Source: Lachnospiraceae bacterium (GTDB lineage: Bacteria > Bacillota > Clostridia > Lachnospirales > Lachnospiraceae). From it: a stretch of 59,745 nucleotides of DNA. The first letter of the stretch is position 1. Every line of letters starts with the position of its first letter. A program made the translations under genes and the position numbers. The notes under the pieces are model-generated. The model worked only from the letters and a program-made list of their open reading frames with translations, did no database searches and was not told the origin of the DNA. Shown here in pieces: positions 22,251 through 31,352 of the stretch. The DNA is taken from assembly GCA_017634455.1 (NCBI GenBank), contig JAGBNK010000033.1, positions 1-59,745 of the forward strand. Direction: 5' to 3'.

Positions 22251-25082
22251 TTACTCCATATACTCCTGCTTCTTTGGAGCGAATGTAACCTTGATTTTCT
22301 GCTTAGCACCATTTGGAAGAACATACTTAAGCTTGTCTTCTGAACGACGCATTGTTGTGCACTCTGGAAGATCTCTCTTAAGGTGAATAGCATCGAATCC
22401 ACACTTAGTTGTACAGATACCACAACCTACACACTTGTTCTCATCTACTACAGTCTTACCACAGCTTAAGCAACGAGCTGTCTCTTTCTTAACCTGCTCC
22501 TCTGTAAATACAAGCTTAGCATCACGGAATGAATCCTTACCGATTGCAGCATTTGTTCCTGGACGCTGACGTCCTGTGTTGTCATAATTCTCAACCTTGA
22601 TATCATCCTTATCAAGCTCAACGAAGTAATTTGGATCACGACCAATTGTAAGTGAGCTTCCTGGCTGTACAAATCTATGAATTGAGATAGCAGCTTCCTT
22701 ACCCTGAGCGATTGCATCGATAGCAAATCTAGGTCCTGTAAGCATATCACCACCAACGAAGATATCTTCAACTGTTGTCTGGTATGTAACCTTGTCAGCT
22801 ACTGGAGCTGGTCCTCTAAATTCTACATTGTCATCCTTGAGGAGGTCTCCCCAAACAGTTGCCTGACCAACTGATAACAATACATTGCTACATGGAATTG
22901 TCATTGTCTCATTCTCATCGTACTGTGGATCAAATCTACCCTCAGCATTCTTAACCTGAGTACACTTCTTGAATACGATTCCTGTAACCTTGCCGTTCTC
23001 TGTAAGGATTTCCTTTGGACCCCATCCGCCATGGAATTCAATTCCTTCTGACTCAGCAGTCTCAATTTCCTCTGGAAGTGCTGGCATGATATCTCTTGTC
23101 TCAAGTGAAACCTGAGAAATCTTTGGAGATCCACATCTAACAGCTGAACGAGATACATCGATAGCTACGTTACCACCACCGATTACAACTGTATCACCAT
23201 TAAGCTTGTAGTTCTCATCATCTGTTGTAATATGAAGGAAGTCAACACCTGTCATAACGCCTTCTGCGTCTTCTCCAGGTACTCCAACCTTACGTCCGCC
23301 CTGGCATCCGATTGCAATGTAGAATGCTTCGTAGCCCTGCTCACGTAGTTCCTTAATTGTTACATCCTTACCAACTTCAACGCCATTCTTGAACTCAACG
23401 CCCATCTCCTGAAGGATGTCGATTTCAGCCTTAACTACATTCTTCTCAAGTACGAATGAAGGGATACCGTATGTTACCATACCACCCATCTGCTTATTCT
23501 TCTCGAAGATTGTTGGCTTGTATCCTCTCTCTGCTAAGTAGTATGCACATGAGATACCTGCTGGACCACCACCGATAATAGCGATCTTGTGCTTAGCAAA
23601 GAACTCTGGATCCTGTGAAGGAATAACCTTCTTAGGAATAAATCTTGTTTCTGCGTTAAGATCCTTCATAGCAATGAATTTCTTAACTTCATCAATAGCA
23701 ATTGCCTCATCAATTGTTCCACGAGTACATGCGTCCTCACAACGACGATTACATACGTGACCACAAATTGCTGGAAGTGGATTGTTCTTCTTGATAAGAG
23801 CAAGAGCCTCTGTGTATCTACCCTCAGAAGCCATCTTCAAGTAACCCTGTACTGCAACGTGTGCAGGACATGCAGACTTACATGGAGCTGTACCTGACTC
23901 ATAAGTGTTGATACGGTTAATATTTCTATAATCCTCAGTCCACATATGTGTTCCCCAAGGTCTGTCTGATGGTAATGGCATCTTAGGATACTGCATCTTA
24001 GTTCCATCAGCCTTGCAAAGCTTCTGTCCAAGTGTAAGAGCACCTGCTGGGCAGTATTCTACACAACGTCCACAAGCCACACACTTCTCAGACTCAACAT
24101 GAGCACGATATGCTGAACGAGACATATTTGGTGTATTGAATAACTGTGATGTACGAAGTGCATAACATACGTTTACATTACAGTTACAGATAGCGAAGAT
24201 CTTGTCCTGTCCATCGATATTTGTAATCTGATGAACGAAACCATTTTCCTCACCCTGTCTCATAATATCAAGAGCTTCTTCCTTTGTGATATAACGACCA
24301 TCTTTGTTTGTCTGAACAACATAGTCAGCCATATCACCAACAGCTACACACCATCCTTCTGGATCGTCTGCACATCCCTCGCCGTATGTCTTACGTGAAC
24401 GACGGCAAGAACATGGTGAAGCTGCATATTTACCTTCATACTTATCTAACCAGTATGAGATTCTCTCAAGGTCAGATACATGATTCTCTAATTCAATAGC
24501 CTTCTCAACAGGAATTACATGCATTCCGATTCCAGCGCCTCCTGGTGGAACCATATGAGTTAATCCCTCAAGTGGAATACGTGTCATTCTCTCGAAGAAG
24601 TGACCCATCTCTGGATGCTCCTCCAAAACCTTGGCATTCATGTTTGTGAATTCAGCAGAACCTGGTACATACATTGGAAGTACATACTGAAGTTCATGTC
24701 TGTCATTCTCATAGTTCCACTCAATTACACCAGACCATGAAAGGTAGTCTAACTGCTTCTGCAAATCTTCTGGTGTGTACTCAGGGTTAAGAGCACACAT
24801 CTCTTCGAATGTCTTTGGCTCTCTCTTCTTCATACGAATACAGATTTCAGCCTGCTCATCTGTAAGCAAACCTGCAAGTCCCCAGTACTCTGGGTCTTCC
24901 TTTGTAAGCTTGTGCTTACCAAGCTTAACTGCAGCACGGTCAGTAATAAGTGTACCGAGCTCTACAATCTTCTCACGGATTGGTTCATCGTTCTTCATTG
25001 AATCTGGAACGAAGTCGCCGATTGGATCTGTCATAAGACGATTAGGATCCAACGCGTATGGTAATTCTTGTCTCTTTGCCAT
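22251..25082 (-). CDS. Large multi-cluster Fe-S/FAD oxidoreductase (GltD-like)
   Basis: A 943-aa cytosolic flavoprotein. Residues 1-320 form a unique N-terminal region with two Cys clusters (CSCRR at 224, and CNCNVNVC at 299-306). A ferredoxin motif CVACGRCVEYCP lies at 334-345. The GltD-type N-terminal Fe-S domain has CKSACPAH at 401 and CGHVCNRRCEDAC at 440-452. FAD-binding IIGGGPAGISCAYYLAERG starts at 502, and an NAD(P) site VVIGGGNVAID follows. The C-terminal ferredoxin (CLSCGK, CVGCGICTTKCGF) carries a second cluster pair. It probably couples pyridine nucleotide to a low-potential carrier. The true partner is unknown. AGGAGC precedes the ATG, and a long gap with an inverted repeat lies upstream. 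Confidence 0.85.
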   Translation of the reverse strand: MAKRQELPYALDPNRLMTDPIGDFVPDSMKNDEPIREKIVELGTLITDRAAVKLGKHKLTKEDPEYWGLAGLLTDEQAEICIRMKKREPKTFEEMCALNPEYTPEDLQKQLDYLSWSGVIEWNYENDRHELQYVLPMYVPGSAEFTNMNAKVLEEHPEMGHFFERMTRIPLEGLTHMVPPGGAGIGMHVIPVEKAIELENHVSDLERISYWLDKYEGKYAASPCSCRRSRKTYGEGCADDPEGWCVAVGDMADYVVQTNKDGRYITKEEALDIMRQGEENGFVHQITNIDGQDKIFAICNCNVNVCYALRTSQLFNTPNMSRSAYRAHVESEKCVACGRCVEYCPAGALTLGQKLCKADGTKMQYPKMPLPSDRPWGTHMWTEDYRNINRINTYESGTAPCKSACPAHVAVQGYLKMASEGRYTEALALIKKNNPLPAICGHVCNRRCEDACTRGTIDEAIAIDEVKKFIAMKDLNAETRFIPKKVIPSQDPEFFAKHKIAIIGGGPAGISCAYYLAERGYKPTIFEKNKQMGGMVTYGIPSFVLEKNVVKAEIDILQEMGVEFKNGVEVGKDVTIKELREQGYEAFYIAIGCQGGRKVGVPGEDAEGVMTGVDFLHITTDDENYKLNGDTVVIGGGNVAIDVSRSAVRCGSPKISQVSLETRDIMPALPEEIETAESEGIEFHGGWGPKEILTENGKVTGIVFKKCTQVKNAEGRFDPQYDENETMTIPCSNVLLSVGQATVWGDLLKDDNVEFRGPAPVADKVTYQTTVEDIFVGGDMLTGPRFAIDAIAQGKEAAISIHRFVQPGSSLTIGRDPNYFVELDKDDIKVENYDNTGRQRPGTNAAIGKDSFRDAKLVFTEEQVKKETARCLSCGKTVVDENKCVGCGICTTKCGFDAIHLKRDLPECTTMRRSEDKLKYVLPNGAKQKIKVTFAPKKQEYME

Positions 25083-25180
25083 AATTTTGCTCCTTTTATT
25101 AATTATAAATACTTTGACATGTTATCTTATAACCCCCCAGGGGGCATACTATATGATTATATTACTCTGCGAATCAAGAA

Positions 25181-25214
25181 ATTGTCAATATTTTTGCGTT
25201 AAAAAATTGACAAT
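25181..25214. promoter_or_regulatory. Inverted repeat upstream of the oxidoreductase
   Basis: ATTGTCAAT (25181-25189) and ATTGACAAT (25206-25214) are perfect 9-base inverted arms with a 16-base gap. They lie about 100 bases before the oxidoreductase ATG. The left arm also contains TTGACA on the minus strand, 21 bases from a TATAAT, so it could be a -35 element inside an operator. A 12-base palindrome CCCCCCAGGGGG lies closer to the gene (25133-25144). Confidence 0.4.
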
Positions 25215-25331
25215 AGTCGCGAAAAAAGACAAAATGTGCAGATTGTGTCCAATCTACGCATCTATTGGCGAAATTCGTGTTTATATCACCCAAAAATACA
25301 CACTTGTGAATAAAAATATATCATTTTTTTG

Positions 25332-26999
25332 CTATATATATTTACCCTTCATTCGATACTTATTAATGTACATATTTCTATCAGCACGCTTCATAGTATC
25401 ATGTACATCAGCATCCTTATCGCAATCAAAAAAAGCATATCCACCAGCTATTGCTATTGTGTATTTAATATCCTCACTCTTGTTATGCTCTACTGCCAAC
25501 TCCTCAATTTTTTTCAGGCACTCAATACAGACTTCATCAGTTGCTCCACGAAGAAGAACCATAAACTCATCTCCACCCATTCTGAAAATCAGACTTGTAT
25601 CAGTAAATACTTTTTTCAAAATATCCACCGCTGTCACAATATATCTGTCACCTGTATCATGACCAAAACTATCATTCGTACCCTTCAAATCATTCAAATC
25701 AAACATAAAGAAGGCGTATTCTCCAGGCTTAAAACCATATTCATTTAATTTATTGGTCAACCCCAGTCGATTACCAACTCCAGTCAGCTCATCAAACTGA
25801 GCCATTCGGCGATACTTATCAGCACTCTTGCCAAGTTCAATATAATCCTGTATCTCTCTGCCATTTCTAGCACCAAGCACCAAAATATATATAAGGAATC
25901 CAATCATGCCAAAGGAAGTGGCTAGGCTACCAACTCTTATATAGAACAAGAGCATGTCACTAGCCACACCAACTTCACATATTAATACACATATACCTGC
26001 TACCTTCAGATTCTTGCTCAAGCCAAACTCCTGGGCTTCCACAATCCCCAGATATATACTTACTATAATAACTGCCACAATAATAATATGATGTATGTAC
26101 AAGGTCTCTCGTATATCCGCTATACCCATAAATTGCATTACAAAAGTATAAACCAACGCGCCAACATCTATTAGCATAAGTATATTTAAATATCTCTTCT
26201 TATCCGTCTTGAACAGATCCAGCTCATAATACATAAACTGATTTGGCAGTAATATTACAGATATCAAAGCTACATATGACAAAGCCACGGGATGAGTTGT
26301 TGTAATATACAATAGCTTTAAATCAGTCATTTTCCATACTGCAACCAGAATTGCAAATATTCCTAATTTAGCCAGACCATTGCCAATTGCCTCATTTAAT
26401 CTGCGAGTTACGAAGTTAAATATAACAAATATAATTCCAACAACAAATGATACAACTGCACACATAAACTGTCCGCCCTGAAGCCATATAGCATGAGCAT
26501 ATACATCAACCGGATTGCCCATATACAGAATCGGCCTATTGTTCACATGAAACTTATATGTTGGAATTATCAATATCTTCACTTTCTTTCCAGCCATTGA
26601 AGAATCAATTTGCAAAGTATGCCACTTATTACCAGGGGTTTTAATTGATTGAGTATCTCTAGAGCGATTGTATATATACATCAACTTGCCATCAATATAG
26701 ACAGTTGCTCCAGAGTGCAGTGTATAGAATATCAAATCTGTATCTTTTTCCAGATTTGGATCGATGGTAAATGTAATTTCAGAATACTTATTTTGTGGCG
26801 CATTCAAATCATCTACAAGACGCCAAGTATAATCTTTCTCCGTATATTCTACATATCCTTCTGTATTGTCCGGATTATATTCAAAAGCTTTGATATGAAT
26901 AGCAAGTTGAACAAATATGCCTACAACAAAACTAAGTACTATAAAAAATAGTACTACCTGAATTATTTTCTCGTCTCTTTTATCCAATGATTGGTTCAT
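25332..26999 (-). CDS. 7TM-DISM diguanylate cyclase (GGDEF)
   Basis: A 555-aa membrane protein that should make c-di-GMP. It has an N-terminal helix (about 11-35), an extracytoplasmic beta domain (about 40-170, 7TMR-DISM type), seven helices (about 180-380), and a GGDEF domain. The latter starts RRMAQFDELTGVGNRLGL and has the intact active-site motif RMGGDEF. No inhibitory RxxD site was noted upstream of it. The ATG at 26997-26999 has GGGAG before it, while a reading 17 codons longer has no ribosome site. It is the third of three signalling genes on this strand, behind the hybrid kinase and the carbohydrate-binding lipoprotein. Confidence 0.88.
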   Translation of the reverse strand: MNQSLDKRDEKIIQVVLFFIVLSFVVGIFVQLAIHIKAFEYNPDNTEGYVEYTEKDYTWRLVDDLNAPQNKYSEITFTIDPNLEKDTDLIFYTLHSGATVYIDGKLMYIYNRSRDTQSIKTPGNKWHTLQIDSSMAGKKVKILIIPTYKFHVNNRPILYMGNPVDVYAHAIWLQGGQFMCAVVSFVVGIIFVIFNFVTRRLNEAIGNGLAKLGIFAILVAVWKMTDLKLLYITTTHPVALSYVALISVILLPNQFMYYELDLFKTDKKRYLNILMLIDVGALVYTFVMQFMGIADIRETLYIHHIIIVAVIIVSIYLGIVEAQEFGLSKNLKVAGICVLICEVGVASDMLLFYIRVGSLATSFGMIGFLIYILVLGARNGREIQDYIELGKSADKYRRMAQFDELTGVGNRLGLTNKLNEYGFKPGEYAFFMFDLNDLKGTNDSFGHDTGDRYIVTAVDILKKVFTDTSLIFRMGGDEFMVLLRGATDEVCIECLKKIEELAVEHNKSEDIKYTIAIAGGYAFFDCDKDADVHDTMKRADRNMYINKYRMKGKYI

Positions 27000-27079
27000 A
27001 CTTATAACTCCCAAAAAGAAATAACTATCATCCCTTATTATGTCAATCAAAAACTAGTCCCATGTTAATCGTATTATAA

Positions 27080-27115
27080 CAAAAAAGCGGCCCCTTTGAT
27101 ACAAGAACCGCCATT
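27080..27115 (-). terminator. Probable terminator after the lipoprotein gene
   Basis: On the minus strand GCGGTTC and GGGGCCGC pair with G-T wobbles around a 10-base loop, followed by TTTTTTG. It lies about 60 bases past the stop at 27176. Confidence 0.55.
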
Positions 27116-27175
27116 TTTGATATATATTGTTTTTTCAACTCTAGTCAGAAGATTATCTATAAGTAAGTCATCCGT

Positions 27176-28420
27176 CTATTGTGTTTCAACAGTTCCCTGC
27201 TGTTGCATATTCATCTTACCTCTCATACCACCATCAGTCGGTGCTGTAGGCATAGTACCATCAGTCGGTGCCGTAGGCATAGTTCCATCACTTGGCATCT
27301 CACCTGTAAAGCCCTGAGCATTACCTCCAGCGAATCCGCCCATGTCGCCTCCCATCATCTGATTAGTCAGCTCTGTTACAGTCTCGCCATTAACTATAAC
27401 TGTTCCGCCATTCAACTCACCTGTTCCATCGTAGTCAAAAGGTGAATTTGCACTTATCTCAAGAGTACCACCATTTATTGTAATAGAGCCATTGGCATCA
27501 ATTGCATCTGTATCACCCTGGCCCATGGTAATTGTAGTTTCACCGCCATTTATTGTAACAGACACATCCATATTTTCTGTTTTTTGAGAAGCATTAATAC
27601 CGTCATCGCTTGCTTCAATATCAATCTTGCCATCATTAATTATAATTTCAGTCGCCTCAATAGCCTCTGCAGCGCTTATATCATAAGTTCCACCATCAAT
27701 CTGCAAAGTCGCTGCCGACTGCAAACCGTCCTTCGTTGCATTTATAGTAAATGTTCCGCCACAAATTGCCATCAAATCGTTGGCCTCAATGCCATGCTTG
27801 CCAGCATTTATATTATATGTACCTCCAGTAACAACCACATCATCCTTACCAGAGATTCCATTTCCCTGAGCAGATGTAATATTGATAGTGCCTAAACCAT
27901 TCAATGTCAAATCATCCTTGGAATAAATTACTGCATCCAGATTTTCTTCACCATCAATTACATACTCTCCTGTCACTTCCAGATTATTTTCACTGCCCTC
28001 TGTTGTTGTGACAAACACTTTATCTGCTGCCTTTACATAGATAGCCGGACTGTCAGTATTGGTTATTGAAACTCCATCGAGCACGATTTGAATCTTGGCC
28101 TCTTCATTTTCCACATTGATGGTCACATCGGTAGCATCTCCGCTAATAACATATATTCCTTCTTCTGTCAGATTAATATCCTCTCCATCTGCAACCTCAA
28201 TATACTTGGCATCTGTAAGATCAGGACTTTGTTCCATATCTCTGTCAGAATAAATTTCATCAGATTCAGCATCATCTGCTTCAGTGGCAGTCTCTTCAGC
28301 AACCACCTCAGTTGTATCTGTTGAATCATTATTGGACTTGCAACCGGTAAATACTGCTGCCATTATTGCTGCAACCATTAATCCTGTTAAAATCTTTTGT
28401 TTTAAATATTTAAATTTCAT
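27176..28420 (-). CDS. Carbohydrate-binding-domain lipoprotein (DUF4353-like)
   Basis: A 414-aa lipoprotein with lipobox FTGC (Cys27) followed by an acidic linker (about 30-70). The main body (80-350) is a right-handed beta-helix-like array of INGG/ITSAQGNGISGKDD-type turns, each with Asn/Gly/Asp: VTGGTYNINAGKHGIEAND, ICGGTFTINATKDGLQSA and similar. This matches proteins annotated as carbohydrate-binding, DUF4353. The tail is Met/Gly/Pro-rich with the unit GTMPTAPTD repeated in tandem. It ends at QGTVETQ. The start at 28420 has AGGAGG upstream. A surface role in polysaccharide or matrix binding is likely but unproven. Confidence 0.8.
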   Translation of the reverse strand: MKFKYLKQKILTGLMVAAIMAAVFTGCKSNNDSTDTTEVVAEETATEADDAESDEIYSDRDMEQSPDLTDAKYIEVADGEDINLTEEGIYVISGDATDVTINVENEEAKIQIVLDGVSITNTDSPAIYVKAADKVFVTTTEGSENNLEVTGEYVIDGEENLDAVIYSKDDLTLNGLGTINITSAQGNGISGKDDVVVTGGTYNINAGKHGIEANDLMAICGGTFTINATKDGLQSAATLQIDGGTYDISAAEAIEATEIIINDGKIDIEASDDGINASQKTENMDVSVTINGGETTITMGQGDTDAIDANGSITINGGTLEISANSPFDYDGTGELNGGTVIVNGETVTELTNQMMGGDMGGFAGGNAQGFTGEMPSDGTMPTAPTDGTMPTAPTDGGMRGKMNMQQQGTVETQ

Positions 28421-28519
28421 ATAAATTGCCCTCCTAAAATTCATGTATTCATTTGATACATAAATAATAAAAGGGCAATGTGATTTACAAATGTTTCCAA
28501 TCTGAAGTTTATGTGAAGA

Positions 28520-31312
28520 TTATTCTAATCCTTTTCGCTTAGTTACATCTGCTATGTAGCAATAGTATACCATTTCAGAATCCATATATACTTTACTTCT
28601 TATCTCATTTACAATTTTGATTCTGCCATCCTTGTTATGTATTCGATATGTCATCTGGTTGCTTCCACATTCATCTTCATTAAGCTTGCTTATAATCTGT
28701 GACACTTCATATAAATCATCCTCATATATCATACCATCAAATATTCCTCTGGTAAGCTTCATGAACTGTTCTCTGTCATCGCAGTTATATATATCCAACA
28801 CCTGTTCATCAGCATACATGATTCGACCATCATCATTTGCACTATATATGAAATAACCACACTGGCAACCCAGACTGGTATATTTCTCTTTAAACTTGTT
28901 AAATGCTACGCAGTCCACCCTGTATTTAACATTTTGTAATACATTATTTACAACTTCAATCAGCAAATCCATATTAAGGGGCTTAGCCAAATGAGCATTC
29001 ATTCCCGATAACATAGCTCTCTGCTTATCCTCATCAAAAGCATTGGCAGTCATTGCAATAATAGGCACATTGGCCTTGGTCTGATCCGTCAGTCCTCGAA
29101 TGGCAGATGTGGCAACATATCCATTCATATATGGCATCTGAATATCCATCAATACAAAATCATATGATCCGCCCTTATGCTTCAATACCATATCTACAGC
29201 CTCAGCTCCATCATTGGCAGTCTCCACATTAAAACCATATTCCTTTAGGAATTCATTGGCAATCTCACGGTTAAGTTCATTATCCTCAACAAGAAGCACA
29301 TTCATTCTCGACAGATCAATAGCATCGTTGCTGGCAATTCCATCCTCATATACACTATCTGCTAGACGAAGAGGTATTATAACAGTAATTGTAGTTCCAT
29401 GTCCCACTTCGCTATCTATATCTATCTCACCATTCATGGCATCTACAAGGCGCTTCACAATACTCATTCCAAGGCCAGTTCCCTGTATACCACTAGCAGT
29501 AGTATTTTTCTCTCTTGCAAACATATCAAATATATGTCGCTGGAATTCCTTGGACATACCCATTCCATTATCCTGAATGGTAATTTTGTATTTGCCATAC
29601 TCGCTAGAATCAAGCTTTATTTCTTCTATAATTCCAGTTACCTTACCCCCTGGCTTGGTATATTTTATAGCATTGGTCAGCAGATTCATTACAATCTGAT
29701 TTAGATGTAACTTATCTCCATATACATAATCATGCTCTATATCCCCATCCTCTATGGTAAACTCCAGATTTTTCTTAGATGCCATTTCCTCAAGCATTAT
29801 ATATAATTCTTTTTTCACATCTCTTATATCAAATGGCACTATGCTGATTTCCATCTTACCACTGTCAAACCTGGCAATTTCCAGTATATCATTTAACATA
29901 TTAAGCATGTACTCCCCGGAGGTTGCCACCTTGTTCATGCAATCAATAACCTTTTCACGATCATCTACATTTTTCTTGGCCATTTCAGTATAGCCCACAA
30001 TAGCATTCATAGGAGTACGAATATCGTGAGAAATATTTAAAAGGAATCTGTCCTTCTCCTCCCTGGCAGCCTCAGCAGCTTTCTCTCGGGCTAAATGTTT
30101 CATAGTTCTGCGCTGTTCTATGTAAAATAGAGCCATAATCAGTATCATTGAGCCAACTATTATTATTACAGGCATAATCATATAGCTATATTGTGTGCTA
30201 GGTGAAGTCTGATTTACAACTCTGGCATTTTTAGGTAAATATTTAAAATGAAGATTAAATTTATCCATCATCTCCTGATCATATGACACTTGGTGCATAC
30301 CTTCCTTATCAAGAGGAATTTCATCTATATCTACCCCATTATTCAACACATCAACAATCATTTTTGCCGCACGCTGTCCACATCCTCTCATGTGCATTGC
30401 GTCACCTGCAGTATACCCATCTCCAATACCATATATATAGATAGTAAACACAGGTACATTGGCATACTTAGCTATAGCGGATGTAATCTCATCCTGTGAC
30501 ATAAATTCACCAGCTTTATCCACTATACATGCGCCGCCAACAACAATAGCGTTTTCATCCATATGGCTAATAATATCAATAAATTCTTCTTTTGTAAGTT
30601 CACTGGTATTTATATCTGAAATCTCATAATCCGGATAATCCTGTGCTAAATCCTGCATATTCTTCCAGTCACCCATACCCGTATTAGTAGCATCATGAAT
30701 CATAATCAGCTTGTCTGCCTTCGGCTCCAGCTCAATAGCCATTTCCACAGTCTCTTTCAGATATGTCCTTTCTATACTACCAGTTACATTTTGTTCTTTA
30801 GCACATTCCACAGCATAATCGATATCATTTACACCATAGAAGACAATTGGTAAATCTGGGAATAATTCAGATTTGTAATCCATACAGAAATGCAGAGCGT
30901 CATCATCCCCTGCCATAATGGCAGAGAACTCCTGACCAATCTGCTTATGATAATCCAGATGTTCTTTCAGAGAATTATAGAAAGTCTCTCGATGAGAATC
31001 CAAATTTCCCAGTTCCTTAGAATTCATATATTCCACTTCGTAACCTATTCCAGCTTCTTTCAAAGTGTTGTATATACCATCTTCCTCATCAGGTACAATA
31101 GAATAGGTAGTAGAATATGAACTGATAACTAAAACCTTCTTATCAAAAGGATACTCATCATATATGCCAAAGGATGAACCCGAACCACCTGCGGACTCTT
31201 CATCCCTCAACTTCTTAAATTGCGAATGAACCATCAATATACCGACTACTATCCCAAGGAAACCTATTATCAATAGTATCCGATACATCCATGTATAATC
31301 TCTCTTTTTCAT
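28520..31312 (-). CDS. Hybrid sensor histidine kinase with periplasmic-binding-like input domain
   Basis: A 930-aa membrane kinase. It has membrane helices at about 11-28 and 377-397. Between them is a domain like ABC-type substrate-binding proteins (VLVISSYSTTYSIVPDEEDG, then MAGDDDALHF, then LPIVFYGVND). A histidine-kinase core follows, with phospho-acceptor His429 in NISHDIRTPMNAIVGY, the N box NLLTNAIKY and G boxes DNGMGMS and GTGLGMSIV. A receiver domain comes next (LLVEDNELNREIA, phospho-Asp in LMDIQMPYMNG). The last 110 residues look like a PAS sensor. No separate response regulator is adjacent, so output may pass through another protein. AGGAGA precedes the ATG. Confidence 0.88.
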   Translation of the reverse strand: MKKRDYTWMYRILLIIGFLGIVVGILMVHSQFKKLRDEESAGGSGSSFGIYDEYPFDKKVLVISSYSTTYSIVPDEEDGIYNTLKEAGIGYEVEYMNSKELGNLDSHRETFYNSLKEHLDYHKQIGQEFSAIMAGDDDALHFCMDYKSELFPDLPIVFYGVNDIDYAVECAKEQNVTGSIERTYLKETVEMAIELEPKADKLIMIHDATNTGMGDWKNMQDLAQDYPDYEISDINTSELTKEEFIDIISHMDENAIVVGGACIVDKAGEFMSQDEITSAIAKYANVPVFTIYIYGIGDGYTAGDAMHMRGCGQRAAKMIVDVLNNGVDIDEIPLDKEGMHQVSYDQEMMDKFNLHFKYLPKNARVVNQTSPSTQYSYMIMPVIIIVGSMILIMALFYIEQRRTMKHLAREKAAEAAREEKDRFLLNISHDIRTPMNAIVGYTEMAKKNVDDREKVIDCMNKVATSGEYMLNMLNDILEIARFDSGKMEISIVPFDIRDVKKELYIMLEEMASKKNLEFTIEDGDIEHDYVYGDKLHLNQIVMNLLTNAIKYTKPGGKVTGIIEEIKLDSSEYGKYKITIQDNGMGMSKEFQRHIFDMFAREKNTTASGIQGTGLGMSIVKRLVDAMNGEIDIDSEVGHGTTITVIIPLRLADSVYEDGIASNDAIDLSRMNVLLVEDNELNREIANEFLKEYGFNVETANDGAEAVDMVLKHKGGSYDFVLMDIQMPYMNGYVATSAIRGLTDQTKANVPIIAMTANAFDEDKQRAMLSGMNAHLAKPLNMDLLIEVVNNVLQNVKYRVDCVAFNKFKEKYTSLGCQCGYFIYSANDDGRIMYADEQVLDIYNCDDREQFMKLTRGIFDGMIYEDDLYEVSQIISKLNEDECGSNQMTYRIHNKDGRIKIVNEIRSKVYMDSEMVYYCYIADVTKRKGLE

Positions 31313-31352
31313 ATCTCATCTCCTACATGCATTGCCCCCTGGCAACGCTCCC

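Noticed and set aside
24775-25662. A long plus-strand reading frame of 295 codons
   Set aside because: It lies across the 5' ends of two clear minus-strand genes (Fe-S oxidoreductase and GGDEF protein) and the gap between them. The translation has no domain, and the start has no ribosome site.
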